A stretch of DNA of 64,000 bases from Clostridia bacterium DTU025 (GCA_001513145.1 LFSP01000043.1:94905-158904); one strand, 5' to 3'; counted from the stretch's first letter, positions 17,231 through 27,155 are shown. Program-made: numbers and translations. The notes: generated from the letters alone by a model not told the origin.

Positions 17231-17509
17231 GCAGGCGACTCCCTTTCGTCGGCTGCTGGGTGACATATGGGTCCAATCGGCTGGTGCGCTTTCTGGACAG
17301 CTGGCCTCCATGCCCTGCCTGGAAGGCGTGCTTGCCATTGCCAGTGTCGGCAGGTTTTTCTCAGCATGTGACGAATATGCAGTTGTGATAGGTGTAACAG
17401 AGCTTGCGGCCCGCCTGCGCTCGGCCGCGTCGAGCTGGTCCAGCCTGGCTCGGGCTTGATCGCGCTGGATCGGGCGCGGCTGCAGGTTATGATTGGGGGG
17501 ATATGCCAA

Positions 17510-19174
17510 TTGAGCCAAGATGAACTGAGAAAGGAGTTCTCGAGGTGGAAGAGCGGAACGTACGAGAAAGCCCGCTCGAGGTTTGCTGAACGCAAGGAGA
17601 GGTTTGAGGGCAGCTCTGGCCGGGAGATCGAGCCCCTCTACACACCGCTGCACACGGAGCAAATCGACTACCTCCGCGACCTGGGCTTTCCTGGCGAGTA
17701 CCCGTACACCCGCGGCGTGCAGCCTACCATGTACCGCGGCAGGCTTTGGACCATGCGGCAGTACGCGGGCTTCGGCACTGCTGAGGAGTCTAACGCCAGG
17801 TACAAGTACCTGCTCGGGCAGGGGCAGACTGGGCTCTCGGTAGCCTTCGACCTGCCGACGCAGATCGGGTACGACTCCGACCATGAGCTGGCCGAGGGCG
17901 AAGTGGGCAAGGTGGGCGTGGCCATCGACTCGCTTCTTGACATGGAGACGCTGTTCGATGGCATCCCGCTGGAAAAGGTGTCCACTTCGATGACGATCAA
18001 CGCGCCAGCCGCGATCCTCCTGGCTATGTATATAGTTGTCGCGGAGAAGCAGGGCGTCAGCCCGGACAAGCTCAACGGCACCATCCAGAATGACATCCTC
18101 AAGGAGTACGCGGCCAGGGGAACGTACATATTCCCGCCCAAGCCGTCCATGAGGCTCATCACCAACATCTTCGAGTACTGCTCTGCCAACGTTCCCAGGT
18201 GGAACACCATCAGCATCAGCGGCTACCACATCAGGGAGGCCGGCGCCACCGCGGTGCAGGAGGTTGCCTTCACCCTGGCGGACGGCATCGCTTATGTGGA
18301 GGCTGCCATCAAGGCCGGGCTGAACGTGGACGATTTCGCCCCGAGGCTGTCGTTCTTCTTCAACAGCCACAACGACATACTGGAGGAAGTGGCCAAGTTC
18401 AGGGCCGCCAGGCGTCTGTGGGCGAGGATCATGAAGGACAGGTTCGGCGCCAAGGACCGCAAGTCGATGCAGCTTAGGTTCCACACGCAGACTGCAGGCT
18501 CCACCCTCACGGCGCAGCAGCCTGACAACAACATCGTCAGGGTCACGCTGCAGGCGCTGGCTGCGGTGCTGGGCGGCACGCAGTCGCTGCACACCAACTC
18601 CCGCGACGAGGCGCTTGCGCTGCCCAGTGAGGACTCCGTCAGGATCGCCCTCCGCACGCAGCAGATCATCGCGTACGAGAGCGGAGTGGCCGACACCATC
18701 GATCCGCTCGCCGGGTCGTACTACATCGAGGCGCTCACCGACGGCATCGAGAAGGCTGTCATGGAGTACATCGAGAAGATCGACGAGATGGGCGGCGCCG
18801 TTTCGGCCATCGAGCGCGGTTACATCCAGAAGGAGATCGAGGACAGTGCCTACCGCTACCAGATGGAGATAGAGTCCAAGGAGAGGATAATCGTGGGCTT
18901 GAACGAGTTCACGACTGAAGAGGAGCCTCCCAAGGACCTTCTCAAGGTGGACCCTGCCGTCGGCGAGCGGCAGAAGGCGAAGCTTCTGGAGCTTCGCGCG
19001 ACGCGCGACGGTTCCAGGGTGGAGGCCAGCCTGGGGGCGCTGCGCAAGGCCGCCGAGGGCGACGCCAACCTGATGCCTTTCATACTGGACGCGGTCCGTG
19101 CCTATGCCACGCTGGGTGAGATCTGTGGAGTGCTGCGCGCCGTGTTCGGCGAGTACAAGCCCAGCGGAGTCTAA
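17510..19174 (+). CDS. mcmA: Methylmalonyl-CoA mutase, catalytic (alpha) subunit
   Basis: Adenosylcobalamin-dependent enzyme that interconverts succinyl-CoA and (R)-methylmalonyl-CoA. The 554-residue chain is the TIM-barrel part without the B12 domain, which is encoded by the next gene. [20 protein letters not shown] and [14 protein letters not shown] are conserved. Arg203 (in [12 protein letters not shown]) and His240 are 37 residues apart, as are Arg207 and His244 of the Propionibacterium enzyme. Isobutyryl-CoA mutases have Gln at the Arg position, so methylmalonyl-CoA is the expected substrate. The TTG start at 17510 follows a G-rich ribosome site. The 280-bp gap before it holds no gene I can support. 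Confidence 0.95.
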   Translation: MSQDELRKEFSRWKSGTYEKARSRFAERKERFEGSSGREIEPLYTPLHTEQIDYLRDLGFPGEYPYTRGVQPTMYRGRLWTMRQYAGFGTAEESNARYKYLLGQGQTGLSVAFDLPTQIGYDSDHELAEGEVGKVGVAIDSLLDMETLFDGIPLEKVSTSMTINAPAAILLAMYIVVAEKQGVSPDKLNGTIQNDILKEYAARGTYIFPPKPSMRLITNIFEYCSANVPRWNTISISGYHIREAGATAVQEVAFTLADGIAYVEAAIKAGLNVDDFAPRLSFFFNSHNDILEEVAKFRAARRLWARIMKDRFGAKDRKSMQLRFHTQTAGSTLTAQQPDNNIVRVTLQALAAVLGGTQSLHTNSRDEALALPSEDSVRIALRTQQIIAYESGVADTIDPLAGSYYIEALTDGIEKAVMEYIEKIDEMGGAVSAIERGYIQKEIEDSAYRYQMEIESKERIIVGLNEFTTEEEPPKDLLKVDPAVGERQKAKLLELRATRDGSRVEASLGALRKAAEGDANLMPFILDAVRAYATLGEICGVLRAVFGEYKPSGV

Positions 19175-19198
19175 CAGGAAGGGAGAGGGTGCGACACC

Positions 19199-19600
19199 AT
19201 GGATGAAGGCAGGAAGATCAGAGTGCTCGTGGCCAAGCCCGGACTGGACGGGCATGACCGCGGGGCGAAGGTGATCGCCCGGGCGCTGAGGGACGCGGGC
19301 ATGGAGGTAATATACACGGGTCTTAGGCAGACGCCTGAGCAGATCGTGGCAGCCGCCATCCAGGAGGACGTGGACGTGGTGGCCCTGTCGAGCCTTTCGG
19401 GTGCCCACGGCTACCTGTTCCCGAAAGTGGCCAAGCTGCTGAAGGAGAGGGGCATCGACGACGTGCTGGTGATAGGCGGCGGGGTGATACCTGAAGACGA
19501 CTTCCCCGAGCTGAAGGCCGCCGGCATCGCCGAGGTGTTTACGCCGGGCACGTCCACAGCCGAGGTCATAGACTACATCCGGGAGCATATAAAGAGGTAG
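19199..19600 (+). CDS. mcmB: Methylmalonyl-CoA mutase, cobalamin-binding subunit
   Basis: Carries B12 for the mutase. The 133-residue Rossmann-like domain has the base-off/His-on motif DGHDRGA (residues 17-23; His20 replaces the dimethylbenzimidazole ligand), followed by the SSLSGAH turn and [11 protein letters not shown] loop that embraces the nucleotide tail. Splitting catalytic and B12 domains into two genes is typical of archaeal and many Bacillota mutases. It lies 24 nt after mcmA behind AAGGGAGAGG, and 6 nt before meaB. Confidence 0.95.
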   Translation: MDEGRKIRVLVAKPGLDGHDRGAKVIARALRDAGMEVIYTGLRQTPEQIVAAAIQEDVDVVALSSLSGAHGYLFPKVAKLLKERGIDDVLVIGGGVIPEDDFPELKAAGIAEVFTPGTSTAEVIDYIREHIKR

Positions 19601-19606
19601 CTGCTG

Positions 19607-20560
19607 ATGGCACTTGAGGACATTGTGAGGCGCGCCCTCGCCCGCGAGGTGAGGGCGGTCTCACGGTTGATATCCATCATCGAAGACCGGCTTGAGGGGT
19701 TCGAGAGGGCGTACGCAGAGATCTACCCGCACACCGGCCGGGCGCACATAATAGGGATCACGGGCCCGCCTGGGTCGGGAAAAAGCACGCTCGTGGATAA
19801 ACTGGCCATGGAGTACCGCAAGAGGGGCCTCACCGTGGGCGTAGTGGCGGTTGACCCCACCAGCCCGTTCTCCGGCGGGGCGCTCCTGGGCGATCGGCTT
19901 CGGATGCAGCGGCACGTGCTTGATGACGGCGTGTTCATCCGGAGCATGGGCACCAGGGGTAGGCTGGGAGGCCTTTCCCGGGCCACCAGCGGGGCCGTGG
20001 ACGTGCTGGATGCCGCCGGCTACGACGTGGTGCTCATCGAGACCGTGGGGGTGGGGCAGTCGGAGGTGGAGATAGCTTCCCTCGCCGACACCGTGGTGCT
20101 CATCCAGGTGCCGGGGCTTGGCGACGACATCCAGGTGATAAAGGCCGGCATCATGGAGATCGGCGACCTGTTCGTCGTCAACAAGAAAGACAGGCCCGGT
20201 GTGGAGCGGGTGATGGCCGAGATTCGCACTGCCCTCGAGCTCTCCGAGATGTCGTGTGTGGAAGGCTCATGGGTTCCGCCCATCCTGCTTACCATGGCCG
20301 AGACCGGCGAAGGGGTGGCGGAGGTGGTGGACGCCTGCGGCGAGCACCTCAAGCACCTGGGAGAAGAGGGATTGGCCGAACGCCGGTTGCGGCGGGCCAG
20401 AGCCGAGACTATGGAGATAGCGTCGCAGCGGATCTGGCAGGGCCTTTCAGAGCGTCCCGGCGCTTCGGAAGAGGCCCAGCGCTTGGCTGAAGCTGTGGCG
20501 GCGCGGAAGGCCGACCCTTACTCGGCGGCGGCGGCCCTGTACAGGCTGCTGGTTCAGTGA
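19607..20560 (+). CDS. meaB: MeaB-type GTPase, mutase-protecting chaperone
   Basis: G3E-family GTPase that gates cofactor loading and protects methylmalonyl-CoA mutase from inactivation. Motifs: Walker [19 protein letters not shown] near residue 50, [19 protein letters not shown], switch region [12 protein letters not shown], base-recognition VVNKKDRPG, and the dimerisation helices at the C-terminus. The 317-residue length fits MeaB/ArgK. Its location directly after the B12 subunit (6 nt) leaves little doubt about its partner. The ATG is preceded by AGAGGTAGCTG. Confidence 0.95.
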   Translation: MALEDIVRRALAREVRAVSRLISIIEDRLEGFERAYAEIYPHTGRAHIIGITGPPGSGKSTLVDKLAMEYRKRGLTVGVVAVDPTSPFSGGALLGDRLRMQRHVLDDGVFIRSMGTRGRLGGLSRATSGAVDVLDAAGYDVVLIETVGVGQSEVEIASLADTVVLIQVPGLGDDIQVIKAGIMEIGDLFVVNKKDRPGVERVMAEIRTALELSEMSCVEGSWVPPILLTMAETGEGVAEVVDACGEHLKHLGEEGLAERRLRRARAETMEIASQRIWQGLSERPGASEEAQRLAEAVAARKADPYSAAAALYRLLVQ

Positions 20561-20579
20561 ACTAGGGAGGTATAGTAAG

Positions 20580-20984
20580 ATGATCACGAAGCTGGATCAT
20601 ATAGGCATCGCGGTGTCGAGCCTTGAGGAGGCATCGAAGACCTACCGCGATGTGCTTGGGCTGAAGGATCACGGGGTTGAGGTGGTTGAGGAGCAGAAGG
20701 TGAAGGTGGCGTTCTTCCCCGTGGGCGACACCGAGATCGAGCTCTTGGAGTCCACCGACCCTGAGGGGCCCATAGCCAAGTTCATCGAGAAGCGTGGCGA
20801 GGGCGTGCAGCACCTTGCCTTCAGAGTGGACAACATCGAGGCCGCCCTGGATGAGATGCGGACGAAGGGCATCAGGCTGATCGACGAGAAACCCAGGTAC
20901 GGAGCGGGCGGCGCGAGGATAGCGTTCCTGCATCCCAAGTCCACTGGAGGCGTGCTCATAGAGCTCTGTGAAAGGGAGGGATAA
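20580..20984 (+). CDS. mce: Methylmalonyl-CoA epimerase
   Basis: Interconverts the R and S epimers of methylmalonyl-CoA, linking the mutase (R) to the decarboxylase (S). The 134-residue vicinal-oxygen-chelate protein has metal ligands in KLDHIGIAV (His7), [11 protein letters not shown] and VLIELCE at the end of the last strand. Conserved active-site surroundings [19 protein letters not shown] are present. GGGAGG lies 8-9 nt upstream of the ATG. It closes the mutase set, and a barrel-like secreted protein begins 4 nt after it. Confidence 0.95.
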   Translation: MITKLDHIGIAVSSLEEASKTYRDVLGLKDHGVEVVEEQKVKVAFFPVGDTEIELLESTDPEGPIAKFIEKRGEGVQHLAFRVDNIEAALDEMRTKGIRLIDEKPRYGAGGARIAFLHPKSTGGVLIELCEREG

Positions 20985-20988
20985 CCCA

Positions 20989-21723
20989 ATGGCGGCGATC
21001 CGCAAGAGACTGGCGGTGGCCATGGCCCTGGCAGTTATGGCCGTGGCGCTGGTGGCGCCTGTTGCCTCCGCAGCTCCGGGCTCCATCAATTCGCTTGGTT
21101 GGGCGTTCTTCAAGGATGAGGAATTTGAAGATGCCCTGGCTGACAACGGTTACGAGCCCATGAAGGGCATGTTCCTGATGGGCGGCACTTTCCTCATGCC
21201 GGTATCGGACGAGTGGTCGGTGGGATTCGGGTATGCCGGCACCTGCGGGTGGAGCAAGTCAGAGGAACGCAGCGCATACCTGGAGACCGGTTACTTCGGT
21301 GTTGCGGCGGAATACGGCTTCCGGCTGGGCGACAAGACCACGATAGGTCTGGGAGGCGTGGCTGGACTGGGAGTTGCCAATCTCCGAACGAAACAGGGTA
21401 TACTTGGAGGCTTCGAGGATCCGGTCGGAGGCGAGGGTGACAATCTGTTGGACGCCGCCAACGCCGCACAGGCTTGGAGGCCGTATCTGGTGGCGCAACC
21501 CACAGCCACGATCACCTTCTCAGCGTCCCCCCTGGTGGATGTGAGCATCTCGGGCGGCTACATACTGATGTGGAGCCCCATCGGATGGGTGGACGGATGG
21601 GCCTTCAAGGAGCATTTCGAGGGCCCCCTGAAGACCATGGCCATGCCTTTCGTACAGCTCGGCGTGGCGTTCAGCTTCGCATCCGCTGGCGGCACGGAAG
21701 TGTGGATTGAGGAGCAGCCGTAA
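20989..21723 (+). CDS. Predicted secreted beta-barrel-like protein, function unknown
   Basis: A 244-residue protein with a classical signal peptide: basic MAAIRKR, a hydrophobic core of Ala/Val/Met, and a cleavage site after VASA. The mature part alternates short amphipathic strands rich in Gly, Tyr and Phe (for example VGFGYAGTCGW, TIGLGGVAGLGVA, VDVSISGGYILMW, MPFVQLGVAFSF), as outer-membrane or porin-like barrels do. A 13-residue tail follows the last strand. I do not recognise a family. It starts 4 nt after mce behind GGGAGGG, so it is in the mutase operon. It resembles the protein at 42831-43583 in style, and both fit a diderm envelope. Confidence 0.6.
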   Translation: MAAIRKRLAVAMALAVMAVALVAPVASAAPGSINSLGWAFFKDEEFEDALADNGYEPMKGMFLMGGTFLMPVSDEWSVGFGYAGTCGWSKSEERSAYLETGYFGVAAEYGFRLGDKTTIGLGGVAGLGVANLRTKQGILGGFEDPVGGEGDNLLDAANAAQAWRPYLVAQPTATITFSASPLVDVSISGGYILMWSPIGWVDGWAFKEHFEGPLKTMAMPFVQLGVAFSFASAGGTEVWIEEQP

Positions 21724-21789
21724 CTGCTATCTGGGGGAGGGACGGAGGAACGGACGGCGTCCGAAGTCCCTGAGAAGCGCAACGCGAAA

Positions 21790-21819
21790 CACCCCGGCTC
21801 GCCGACGCGGGCCGGGGTG
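21790..21819. terminator. Bidirectional terminator-like hairpin
   Basis: CACCCCGGC (21790-21798) pairs with GCCGGGGTG (21811-21819). It sits between the convergent mutase operon and the decarboxylase operon. On the plus strand CTGTTGTT follows, and on the minus strand TTTCGCGTT follows; both T-tracts are weak. Confidence 0.6.
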
Positions 21820-21860
21820 CTGTTGTTGGCGAAAGTTGGCCGCGGGACGCGAAGTGCACC

Positions 21861-23003
21861 CTAACCGCCGAACTTCGATAGCATCACACCTGCCGCAATA
21901 GCCGACCCGATGACGCCCGCTACGTTGGGGCCCATCGCGTGCATCAGCAGATAGTTGCCGGGCTTCTCTTCCTGGGCCACCACCTGAACCACCCTAGCCG
22001 CCATCGGCACCGCGGATACGCCGGCTGAACCGATGAGAGGGTTCACCTTGCCCTTGGTGAGCCAGCACATGAGGTTACCCAAGAGGACCCCGCCAGCGGT
22101 GCCACCTGCAAAGGCCACGAGGCCCAGCACGATGATACCTATGGTCTGCCACGTGAGGAACCTCTCCGCGCTGGCTGTTGCACCTACGGTTGTACCGAGG
22201 AAGATGGTGATGATGTTGATGAGCTCATTCTGGGCCGTCTTCGACAGCCTGTCCACCACGCCGGCTTCGCGGAGTAGGTTGCCCAGCATCAGCGCGCCTA
22301 CGAGCGCTGCGGCCGAAGGAAGGAGAAGCCCCACGAACACCGTGCAGATGATGGGGAAGAGCACCTTCTCCAGCTTCGACACCGGCCTGAGCTGTTCCAT
22401 CTTGATCTGCCTGTCGGCCTTCCGCGTAAGCGCCCTCATTATGGGCGGCTGGATTATCGGCACGAGGGCCATGTACGAGTACGCTGCGATGGCGATCGGA
22501 CCCAGGAGTTCAGGCGCCAGCCTGCTGGTGACGTAGATGGCGGTGGGGCCGTCGGCGCCGCCGATTATCCCTATCGAACCCGCCTGCGCCGGCGTATAGC
22601 CGAGAAGCAGCGCTCCCATGAAGGTGATGAATATCCCAAACTGCGCCGCTGCGCCCAGGAGCAGGGTGGAGGGGTTGGCGATCAACGGACCGAAGTCGGT
22701 CATGGCTCCGACCCCCAGAAAGATGAGGGGAGGATATATGCCCAGCTTGACCCCTTGATAGAGGTAGTAGAGCAAGCCTCCTACTATCCCGTCCTTTGGG
22801 CCGTCCATCAGCCCTGCCAGGGGTAAGTTCGCCAGCAGCATCCCGAAAGCTATGGGCAGAAGCAGCAAAGGTTCGAACCCTCTGACTATAGCGAGATATA
22901 TCAGCACGCACGAGATCCCCATCATGACCAGGTGCTGCCAAGTCATTGAGGCGAATCCCGTGGTCTGGATCAGGTCAGCAAGAGCTTCCAGCACACCTGG
23001 CAC
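21861..23003 (-). CDS. mmdB: Sodium-pumping methylmalonyl-CoA decarboxylase, beta subunit
   Basis: Integral membrane subunit that decarboxylates carboxybiotin and exports Na+. The 380-residue protein has about 9-11 hydrophobic helices. The key motif [17 protein letters not shown] places the essential Asp at residue 151; it corresponds to Asp203 of Klebsiella OadB. The C-terminal [15 protein letters not shown] block is also typical. Its start lies 12 nt downstream of mmdC. The subunit is shared in type among oxaloacetate, glutaconyl-CoA and methylmalonyl-CoA decarboxylases, so substrate is taken from the alpha subunit and neighbours. Confidence 0.93.
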   Translation of the reverse strand: MPGVLEALADLIQTTGFASMTWQHLVMMGISCVLIYLAIVRGFEPLLLLPIAFGMLLANLPLAGLMDGPKDGIVGGLLYYLYQGVKLGIYPPLIFLGVGAMTDFGPLIANPSTLLLGAAAQFGIFITFMGALLLGYTPAQAGSIGIIGGADGPTAIYVTSRLAPELLGPIAIAAYSYMALVPIIQPPIMRALTRKADRQIKMEQLRPVSKLEKVLFPIICTVFVGLLLPSAAALVGALMLGNLLREAGVVDRLSKTAQNELINIITIFLGTTVGATASAERFLTWQTIGIIVLGLVAFAGGTAGGVLLGNLMCWLTKGKVNPLIGSAGVSAVPMAARVVQVVAQEEKPGNYLLMHAMGPNVAGVIGSAIAAGVMLSKFGG

Positions 23004-23015
23004 TCCTCTCTTGGC

Positions 23016-23474
23016 TTAAGCCGGGTCGATGGTGACTAGCAGGTCTCCAGTGTTCACAGAAGTGCCCTTGGAGACTGCTACCTCCTTCACTAGCCCAGAC
23101 ATGCCCGCAAAGATCTCGTTTTCCATCTTCATGGCCTCAAGCAGCATGACGACGGTGCGGGGCTCGACTTTGTCACCGGGTTTGACCTTGACATCTATGA
23201 TGGTGCCGGGCATGGGCGCCGTGACGGCGTTCCCACCGGCTGAGCCTGCCGCTGGCTTCGGTGCGGGTGCTGCGGGTTTGGCTGCCGCGGGGCTTGCGGC
23301 TGGGGCTGCAGCTGGGGCCGGGGCCGGGGCTGCTGCGGCAGCGGGAACTGGGGCCGGGGCCGGAGCCTGGGCGGGAGCTGCAGGTTGCGAAAGGATGGTC
23401 GTAGGTGTGGATCCGATCTCTTCGACCTCTACCTCATAGACGTTCCCGTTAACGACCACGCGAAACTTCCTCAC
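23016..23474 (-). CDS. mmdC: Methylmalonyl-CoA decarboxylase, biotin carrier subunit
   Basis: Carries the carboxyl group on biotin between the alpha and beta subunits. The C-terminal 75 residues are a biotinyl domain with the canonical attachment site MLLEAMKMENEI (biotin on the Lys). Residues 30-75 form a flexible Ala/Pro linker (repeated PAPAPA units), usual for these carriers. The first 25 residues (FRVVVNGNVYEVEVEEIG) match the N-terminal strand of the family. The BirA homologue encoded at 12469-13287 should biotinylate it. The linker's low complexity keeps the opposite strand open, which is not a gene. Confidence 0.95.
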   Translation of the reverse strand: MRKFRVVVNGNVYEVEVEEIGSTPTTILSQPAAPAQAPAPAPVPAAAAAPAPAPAAAPAASPAAAKPAAPAPKPAAGSAGGNAVTAPMPGTIIDVKVKPGDKVEPRTVVMLLEAMKMENEIFAGMSGLVKEVAVSKGTSVNTGDLLVTIDPA

Positions 23475-23552
23475 TTGAACAGTCCTCCTCCGAATGCGTA
23501 TGAGCCGGTATATCCGGCATATCCGGTATATTGTTTATGGCTTCGAGTTCGG

Positions 23553-24008
23553 TCACATGCCGCGGCTCTTGCCGGCTATGACTTCCTGCCTGGCTGTCAT
23601 CAGTTCGTATCTGCCGGCAAGTCCCCATAGGTTCGGCAAAGCTGTTGAGGCTGGGCTGACCTTGCGGACCGCGCCGATGGAAGCGCCCCGTGCGCCTTCC
23701 GAAGCGAGCAGGGCCAGCACCGCCCCGATGGCGGCCACTTCCTCATCGGTTCGTGCGCCAGACGCCGCCGCCATCGCCGCAGCTGCGGCGGCAGCTACAG
23801 CTTCCTCAGCGTTCGCCTGCGGGGCGGCCTGACGGGCTTCGACTCGAGGAGCGGCGGCACCGCCTTCACTTGGGGAAGATTCCCTGCGTGCGGTGACGGT
23901 CGCCATGGCCCTTATGATGAACTGAAGCGCAGCCAGCCCCACGAACGTGACCAGCATGCCCACCAGCAGAGTCTGTATTCCAACGTATAGACTTCCACCT
24001 AGAGTCAT
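23553..24008 (-). CDS. mmdD: Methylmalonyl-CoA decarboxylase, small membrane subunit (OadG/MmdD type)
   Basis: Single-span assembly subunit that anchors the carboxyltransferase to the beta subunit. One hydrophobic helix near the N-terminus (LVGMLVTFVGLAALQFII) is followed by an Ala/Glu-rich cytosolic region and, at the C-terminus, an EVAAIGAVLALLASEG helix common to OadG-like proteins that have a sodium-pump gamma domain. Length is 151 residues. It lies 16 nt downstream of mmdA and 78 nt upstream of mmdC. Sequence conservation in this family is low, so the call rests largely on topology and position. Confidence 0.85.
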   Translation of the reverse strand: MTLGGSLYVGIQTLLVGMLVTFVGLAALQFIIRAMATVTARRESSPSEGGAAAPRVEARQAAPQANAEEAVAAAAAAAMAAASGARTDEEVAAIGAVLALLASEGARGASIGAVRKVSPASTALPNLWGLAGRYELMTARQEVIAGKSRGM

Positions 24009-24024
24009 CGCGCTACCCCCATCG

Positions 24025-25569
24025 TCACACCGGGATGTTCCCGTGCTTCTTGGCCGGACGCGCCTCTCGCTTCGAGGCCAGCATGTCCAGGGCTTCCGCG
24101 ATCCTGGCCCTGGTTTCGGCGGGGTCTATGACGTCGTCGATGAAGCCGCGGGCTGCCGCAACATAGGGGTTGGCGAACTTGTCGCGGTATTCCTGAATCT
24201 TCTCGCGCCTTGCGGCGGCGGGATCCGACGCCTCCTGGATCTCCTTGCGGAAGATGATGTTCGCCGCCCCGTCAGGTCCCATCACCGCGATCTCGGCGTT
24301 CGGCCATGCGAACACCGTGTCGGCTCCAAGGTCGCGCGAGCACATGGCCAGGTAGGCTCCACCGTAGGCCTTGCGCACTATGACGGTGACCTTGGGCACA
24401 GTCGCCTCGGAGTAGGCGTACAGCATCTTCGCGCCGTGACGGATGATGCCGCCGGTCTCCTGGTTGACGCCAGGCAGGAACCCGGGCACGTCCACCAGGT
24501 TAAGCACGGGCACGTTGAAGGCGTCGCAGAACCTGATGAACCTGGCGGCTTTGTCGGAGGCGTTGATGTCGAGGCAACCTGCGGCTACTCCGGGCTGGTT
24601 GGCGATGATGCCTATGGTCTTGCCCTCTATGCGACCAAAGCCTACGATGATGTTCATCGCGTAGTGGGCGTGTACCTCTAAGAAGTCAGCGTTGTCAACG
24701 ATCCTTGCGATGACATCGTGCATGTCGTAGGCCCGGTTAGGTTCCGATGGGACGACACTGCGCAACGCTTCGTCGATGATGCGGGGGGCGTTGTAGTCGA
24801 TGGCAGGTGGATCCGACAGGTTGTTCGACGGCAGGAGCGACACGAGCTTCCGGATGGCTGCGAGGCACTGCTCCTCGGTGTCGTACATGAAGTGCGCCAC
24901 GCCGCTTACACGGTTGTGGGTGGCCGCTCCCCCTAGATCCTCAGCCGACACCTCTTCGCCGGTGACTGCCTTGATCACCTGCGGCCCGGTGATGAACATG
25001 TTGGCGCCCTGCACCATGAAGACGAAGTCGGTCAGCGCAGGCGAGTAGACGGCGCCACCTGCACACGGCCCCATTATCACGGAGATCTGGGGTATTACGC
25101 CCGATGCGATGGTGTTCCGGTAGAATATCTGCCCGTAGCCTGACAGGGCGTCCACGCCCTCCTGGATGCGAGCTCCACCGGAGTCATTGATGCCGATGAG
25201 CGGGGCTCCTACCTTCACCGCGAGATCCATGACCTTGCAGATCTTCTTGGCGTGCATCTCGCCTAAGGATCCGCCCATCACCGTGAAATCCTGTGCGAAC
25301 ACGAACACTTTCCGTCCATCGATGTTGCCGTAACCGGTCACAACGCCTTCGTCTGGAAGCTCCCTGTCTGCCATGCCGAAGTCGTGGCACCGATGCTCAA
25401 CGAACGCATCGAGCTCGGTGAAGGTACCGGGATCCAGCAGCTTCTCCAGCCGTTCGCGGGCGGTCATCTTGCCCTGCGAGTGCTGTTTCTCGATGGCCTT
25501 TGGGCCGCCTCCCTGTAATACTTTCTGCCTGCGGGCCGAGAGATCAGCTAGAACGTCGGTTTCGCCCAC
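24025..25569 (-). CDS. mmdA: Methylmalonyl-CoA decarboxylase / acyl-CoA carboxyltransferase, alpha subunit
   Basis: Transfers CO2 from (S)-methylmalonyl-CoA to biotin on MmdC, leaving propionyl-CoA. The 514-residue protein has both crotonase-fold halves of the carboxyltransferase family: INDSGGARIQEGVDALSGYG and GPCAGGAVYSPAL in the first, FLPGVNQETGGIIRHGAKML and RKAYGGAYLAMCS in the second. Its sequence type is that of propionyl-CoA carboxylase and MmdA. Together with membrane genes B and D, this favours the sodium-pumping decarboxylase. I chose GTG 25569, 7 nt after GAGGTG; ATG 25575 is too close to that site. Confidence 0.94.
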   Translation of the reverse strand: MGETDVLADLSARRQKVLQGGGPKAIEKQHSQGKMTARERLEKLLDPGTFTELDAFVEHRCHDFGMADRELPDEGVVTGYGNIDGRKVFVFAQDFTVMGGSLGEMHAKKICKVMDLAVKVGAPLIGINDSGGARIQEGVDALSGYGQIFYRNTIASGVIPQISVIMGPCAGGAVYSPALTDFVFMVQGANMFITGPQVIKAVTGEEVSAEDLGGAATHNRVSGVAHFMYDTEEQCLAAIRKLVSLLPSNNLSDPPAIDYNAPRIIDEALRSVVPSEPNRAYDMHDVIARIVDNADFLEVHAHYAMNIIVGFGRIEGKTIGIIANQPGVAAGCLDINASDKAARFIRFCDAFNVPVLNLVDVPGFLPGVNQETGGIIRHGAKMLYAYSEATVPKVTVIVRKAYGGAYLAMCSRDLGADTVFAWPNAEIAVMGPDGAANIIFRKEIQEASDPAAARREKIQEYRDKFANPYVAAARGFIDDVIDPAETRARIAEALDMLASKREARPAKKHGNIPV

Positions 25570-25690
25570 ACACATTCACCTCGCATGCATTGTCCTGTCA
25601 GGCGTATGCGGGACAGTGCACCTGTCAACGCCTGCCTGCGGCATGACCAGATCGCCACCAGCACCATGGTGCCGATTGCATACCGACCCT

Positions 25691-25696
25691 ATTATA
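25691..25696 (-). promoter_or_regulatory. -10 element of the mmd operon
   Basis: On the minus strand a perfect TATAAT is placed about 120 nt upstream of mmdA. No good -35 is found at 17 nt. The 200-bp stretch between mmdA and the GntP permease contains no supportable gene, so this is the likely operon promoter. Confidence 0.4.
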
Positions 25697-25775
25697 CACT
25701 TGATTCGCGAGGTAGGCCAGAAAAGGCAGCGAAGTCCCGAGTACAGTCGCCCAAAGCCCACAGCCCAAGGCAAGA

Positions 25776-27155
25776 CTACAACAAAATGGCAGCCAAGGCC
25801 GATATCAAAGCGATGCTTACGATGCCCGTGATGAGCGTGCCTATGGTCTGGAGCCGGTAGGCGATGCTTACGCCCATCTCAGAGAACTGGCTTACCACCC
25901 AGAAATAGGAATCGTTTGCATGGCTCACCACCATGGATCCGGCGCCGATGGCCACGGTGGCCAGGGCCCTTCCTGCGGTGGAGTCAAGCCCCAGGCCCGC
26001 CAGGAGGGGAGCGACGATGGCCGAGGTGGTTATCAGCGCCACCGTGGACGAACCCTGGGCGGTCTTGATGGCGGCCGCCACTATGAAGGGCAGAAAGATC
26101 CCCAAGCGGTACTGGGCCAGCGTCGCTCCCAGGTAGTCAGCTATCCCAGTGGCCTTCAACACGGCCCCCAGGGAGCCACCGGCGGCGGTAATCACCAGGA
26201 TCACTGCGGACTGCGTTATGCCTTCAGCGACCCAATCTCCGTATACTTCGGCGTTGACTTCGGGAGCTAGCCTCATCGCGAAGAAGACCCCCAGGAGCAG
26301 CGCGAAGATGGGGTGGCCCGCGAACACCAGCACGTTCCGGAGCGGCCCTGTGCCGAATGGCGCCGTTTCGAACATCGCCACAGACCTGAGGGCTATCAGT
26401 AGTATCGGCGCCACCAGAGGCAGGAAGGAGCCGAAGGTGCTGGGCAGCCTGCCGAACCTGGACATGAGCTCTTCGTACGTCACGACGTTGGCCGGCCTGA
26501 TATCGAACCTCGATCCAGCCCTCATGGCGTAAATCCAGCCGGCAAGTGTCGCGGGTAGCGACACGATGAGCCCCATCAGGATCACCATGCCCAGGTCGGC
26601 GCCGAGGTTGCCGGCTGCTGCGATGGGGCCGGGGGTGGGTGGAACCATGGTATGGGTGGCGTAAAGCCCCATGGAGAGCGCCGTGCCCATCACCCCCAGC
26701 GATATCCCTGAAGACTGGGCCAGCGCCTTGTTCAGTGGCGACAGGATCACGAAGCCCGAGTCGCAGAAGACAGGTATAGACACTATGTAACCTGCAAGGC
26801 TCATGGCCAACGGAGCCCTGTTCCTGCCCACCAGACTCAGCATGGTACGGGCCAGAACGAGTGCGCCGCCGGTCTTCTCAAGTATGGTGCCGATGATGGT
26901 GCCTGCCACGATCACTATCCCGATGCTGGTGAGCGTTGAGCCGAACCCCGACGCTATGACGTCTAGCAGTCCCGGCACGGCGTTGCCCTGAGCGTCCACA
27001 CTGGGAATGGGCGGAGGGGTTCGCGCGAGCAACCCCACGAACAGGGCGGCCAGTAGCAACACGAGGAAGGCGTTCATCCGGACCTTTCCGGTCATGTAGA
27101 CGATGAACGCTATGGCAGCAACCAGCAGAACCAGGAGAAATGGGCCTGAGGCCAT
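25776..27155 (-). CDS. GntP-family gluconate/organic-acid permease
   Basis: A 459-residue inner-membrane permease with roughly 12-14 hydrophobic helices. Family signatures include VIVAGTIIGTILEKTGGA, GYIVSIPVFCDSGFVILSPL, ATHTMVPPTPGPIAAAGNLG and the C-terminal SHANDSYFWVVSQF. The GntP family takes up gluconate, glycerate or related hydroxy acids by proton symport. The exact substrate here is unknown, although threonine or serine-like acids cannot be excluded given the divergent threonine aldolase gene. The ATG at 27155 has GGGAGGG 7 nt upstream; a longer frame to 27482 would run over the divergent promoter region. Confidence 0.9.
   Translation of the reverse strand: MASGPFLLVLLVAAIAFIVYMTGKVRMNAFLVLLLAALFVGLLARTPPPIPSVDAQGNAVPGLLDVIASGFGSTLTSIGIVIVAGTIIGTILEKTGGALVLARTMLSLVGRNRAPLAMSLAGYIVSIPVFCDSGFVILSPLNKALAQSSGISLGVMGTALSMGLYATHTMVPPTPGPIAAAGNLGADLGMVILMGLIVSLPATLAGWIYAMRAGSRFDIRPANVVTYEELMSRFGRLPSTFGSFLPLVAPILLIALRSVAMFETAPFGTGPLRNVLVFAGHPIFALLLGVFFAMRLAPEVNAEVYGDWVAEGITQSAVILVITAAGGSLGAVLKATGIADYLGATLAQYRLGIFLPFIVAAAIKTAQGSSTVALITTSAIVAPLLAGLGLDSTAGRALATVAIGAGSMVVSHANDSYFWVVSQFSEMGVSIAYRLQTIGTLITGIVSIALISALAAILL

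Noticed and set aside
16883..19588. Open frame of about 900 codons on the minus strand across copA's end and mcmA/mcmB
   Set aside because: It is antisense to clearly conserved genes. Its product is a His/Arg/Leu-rich composition artefact of high-GC DNA, without motifs.
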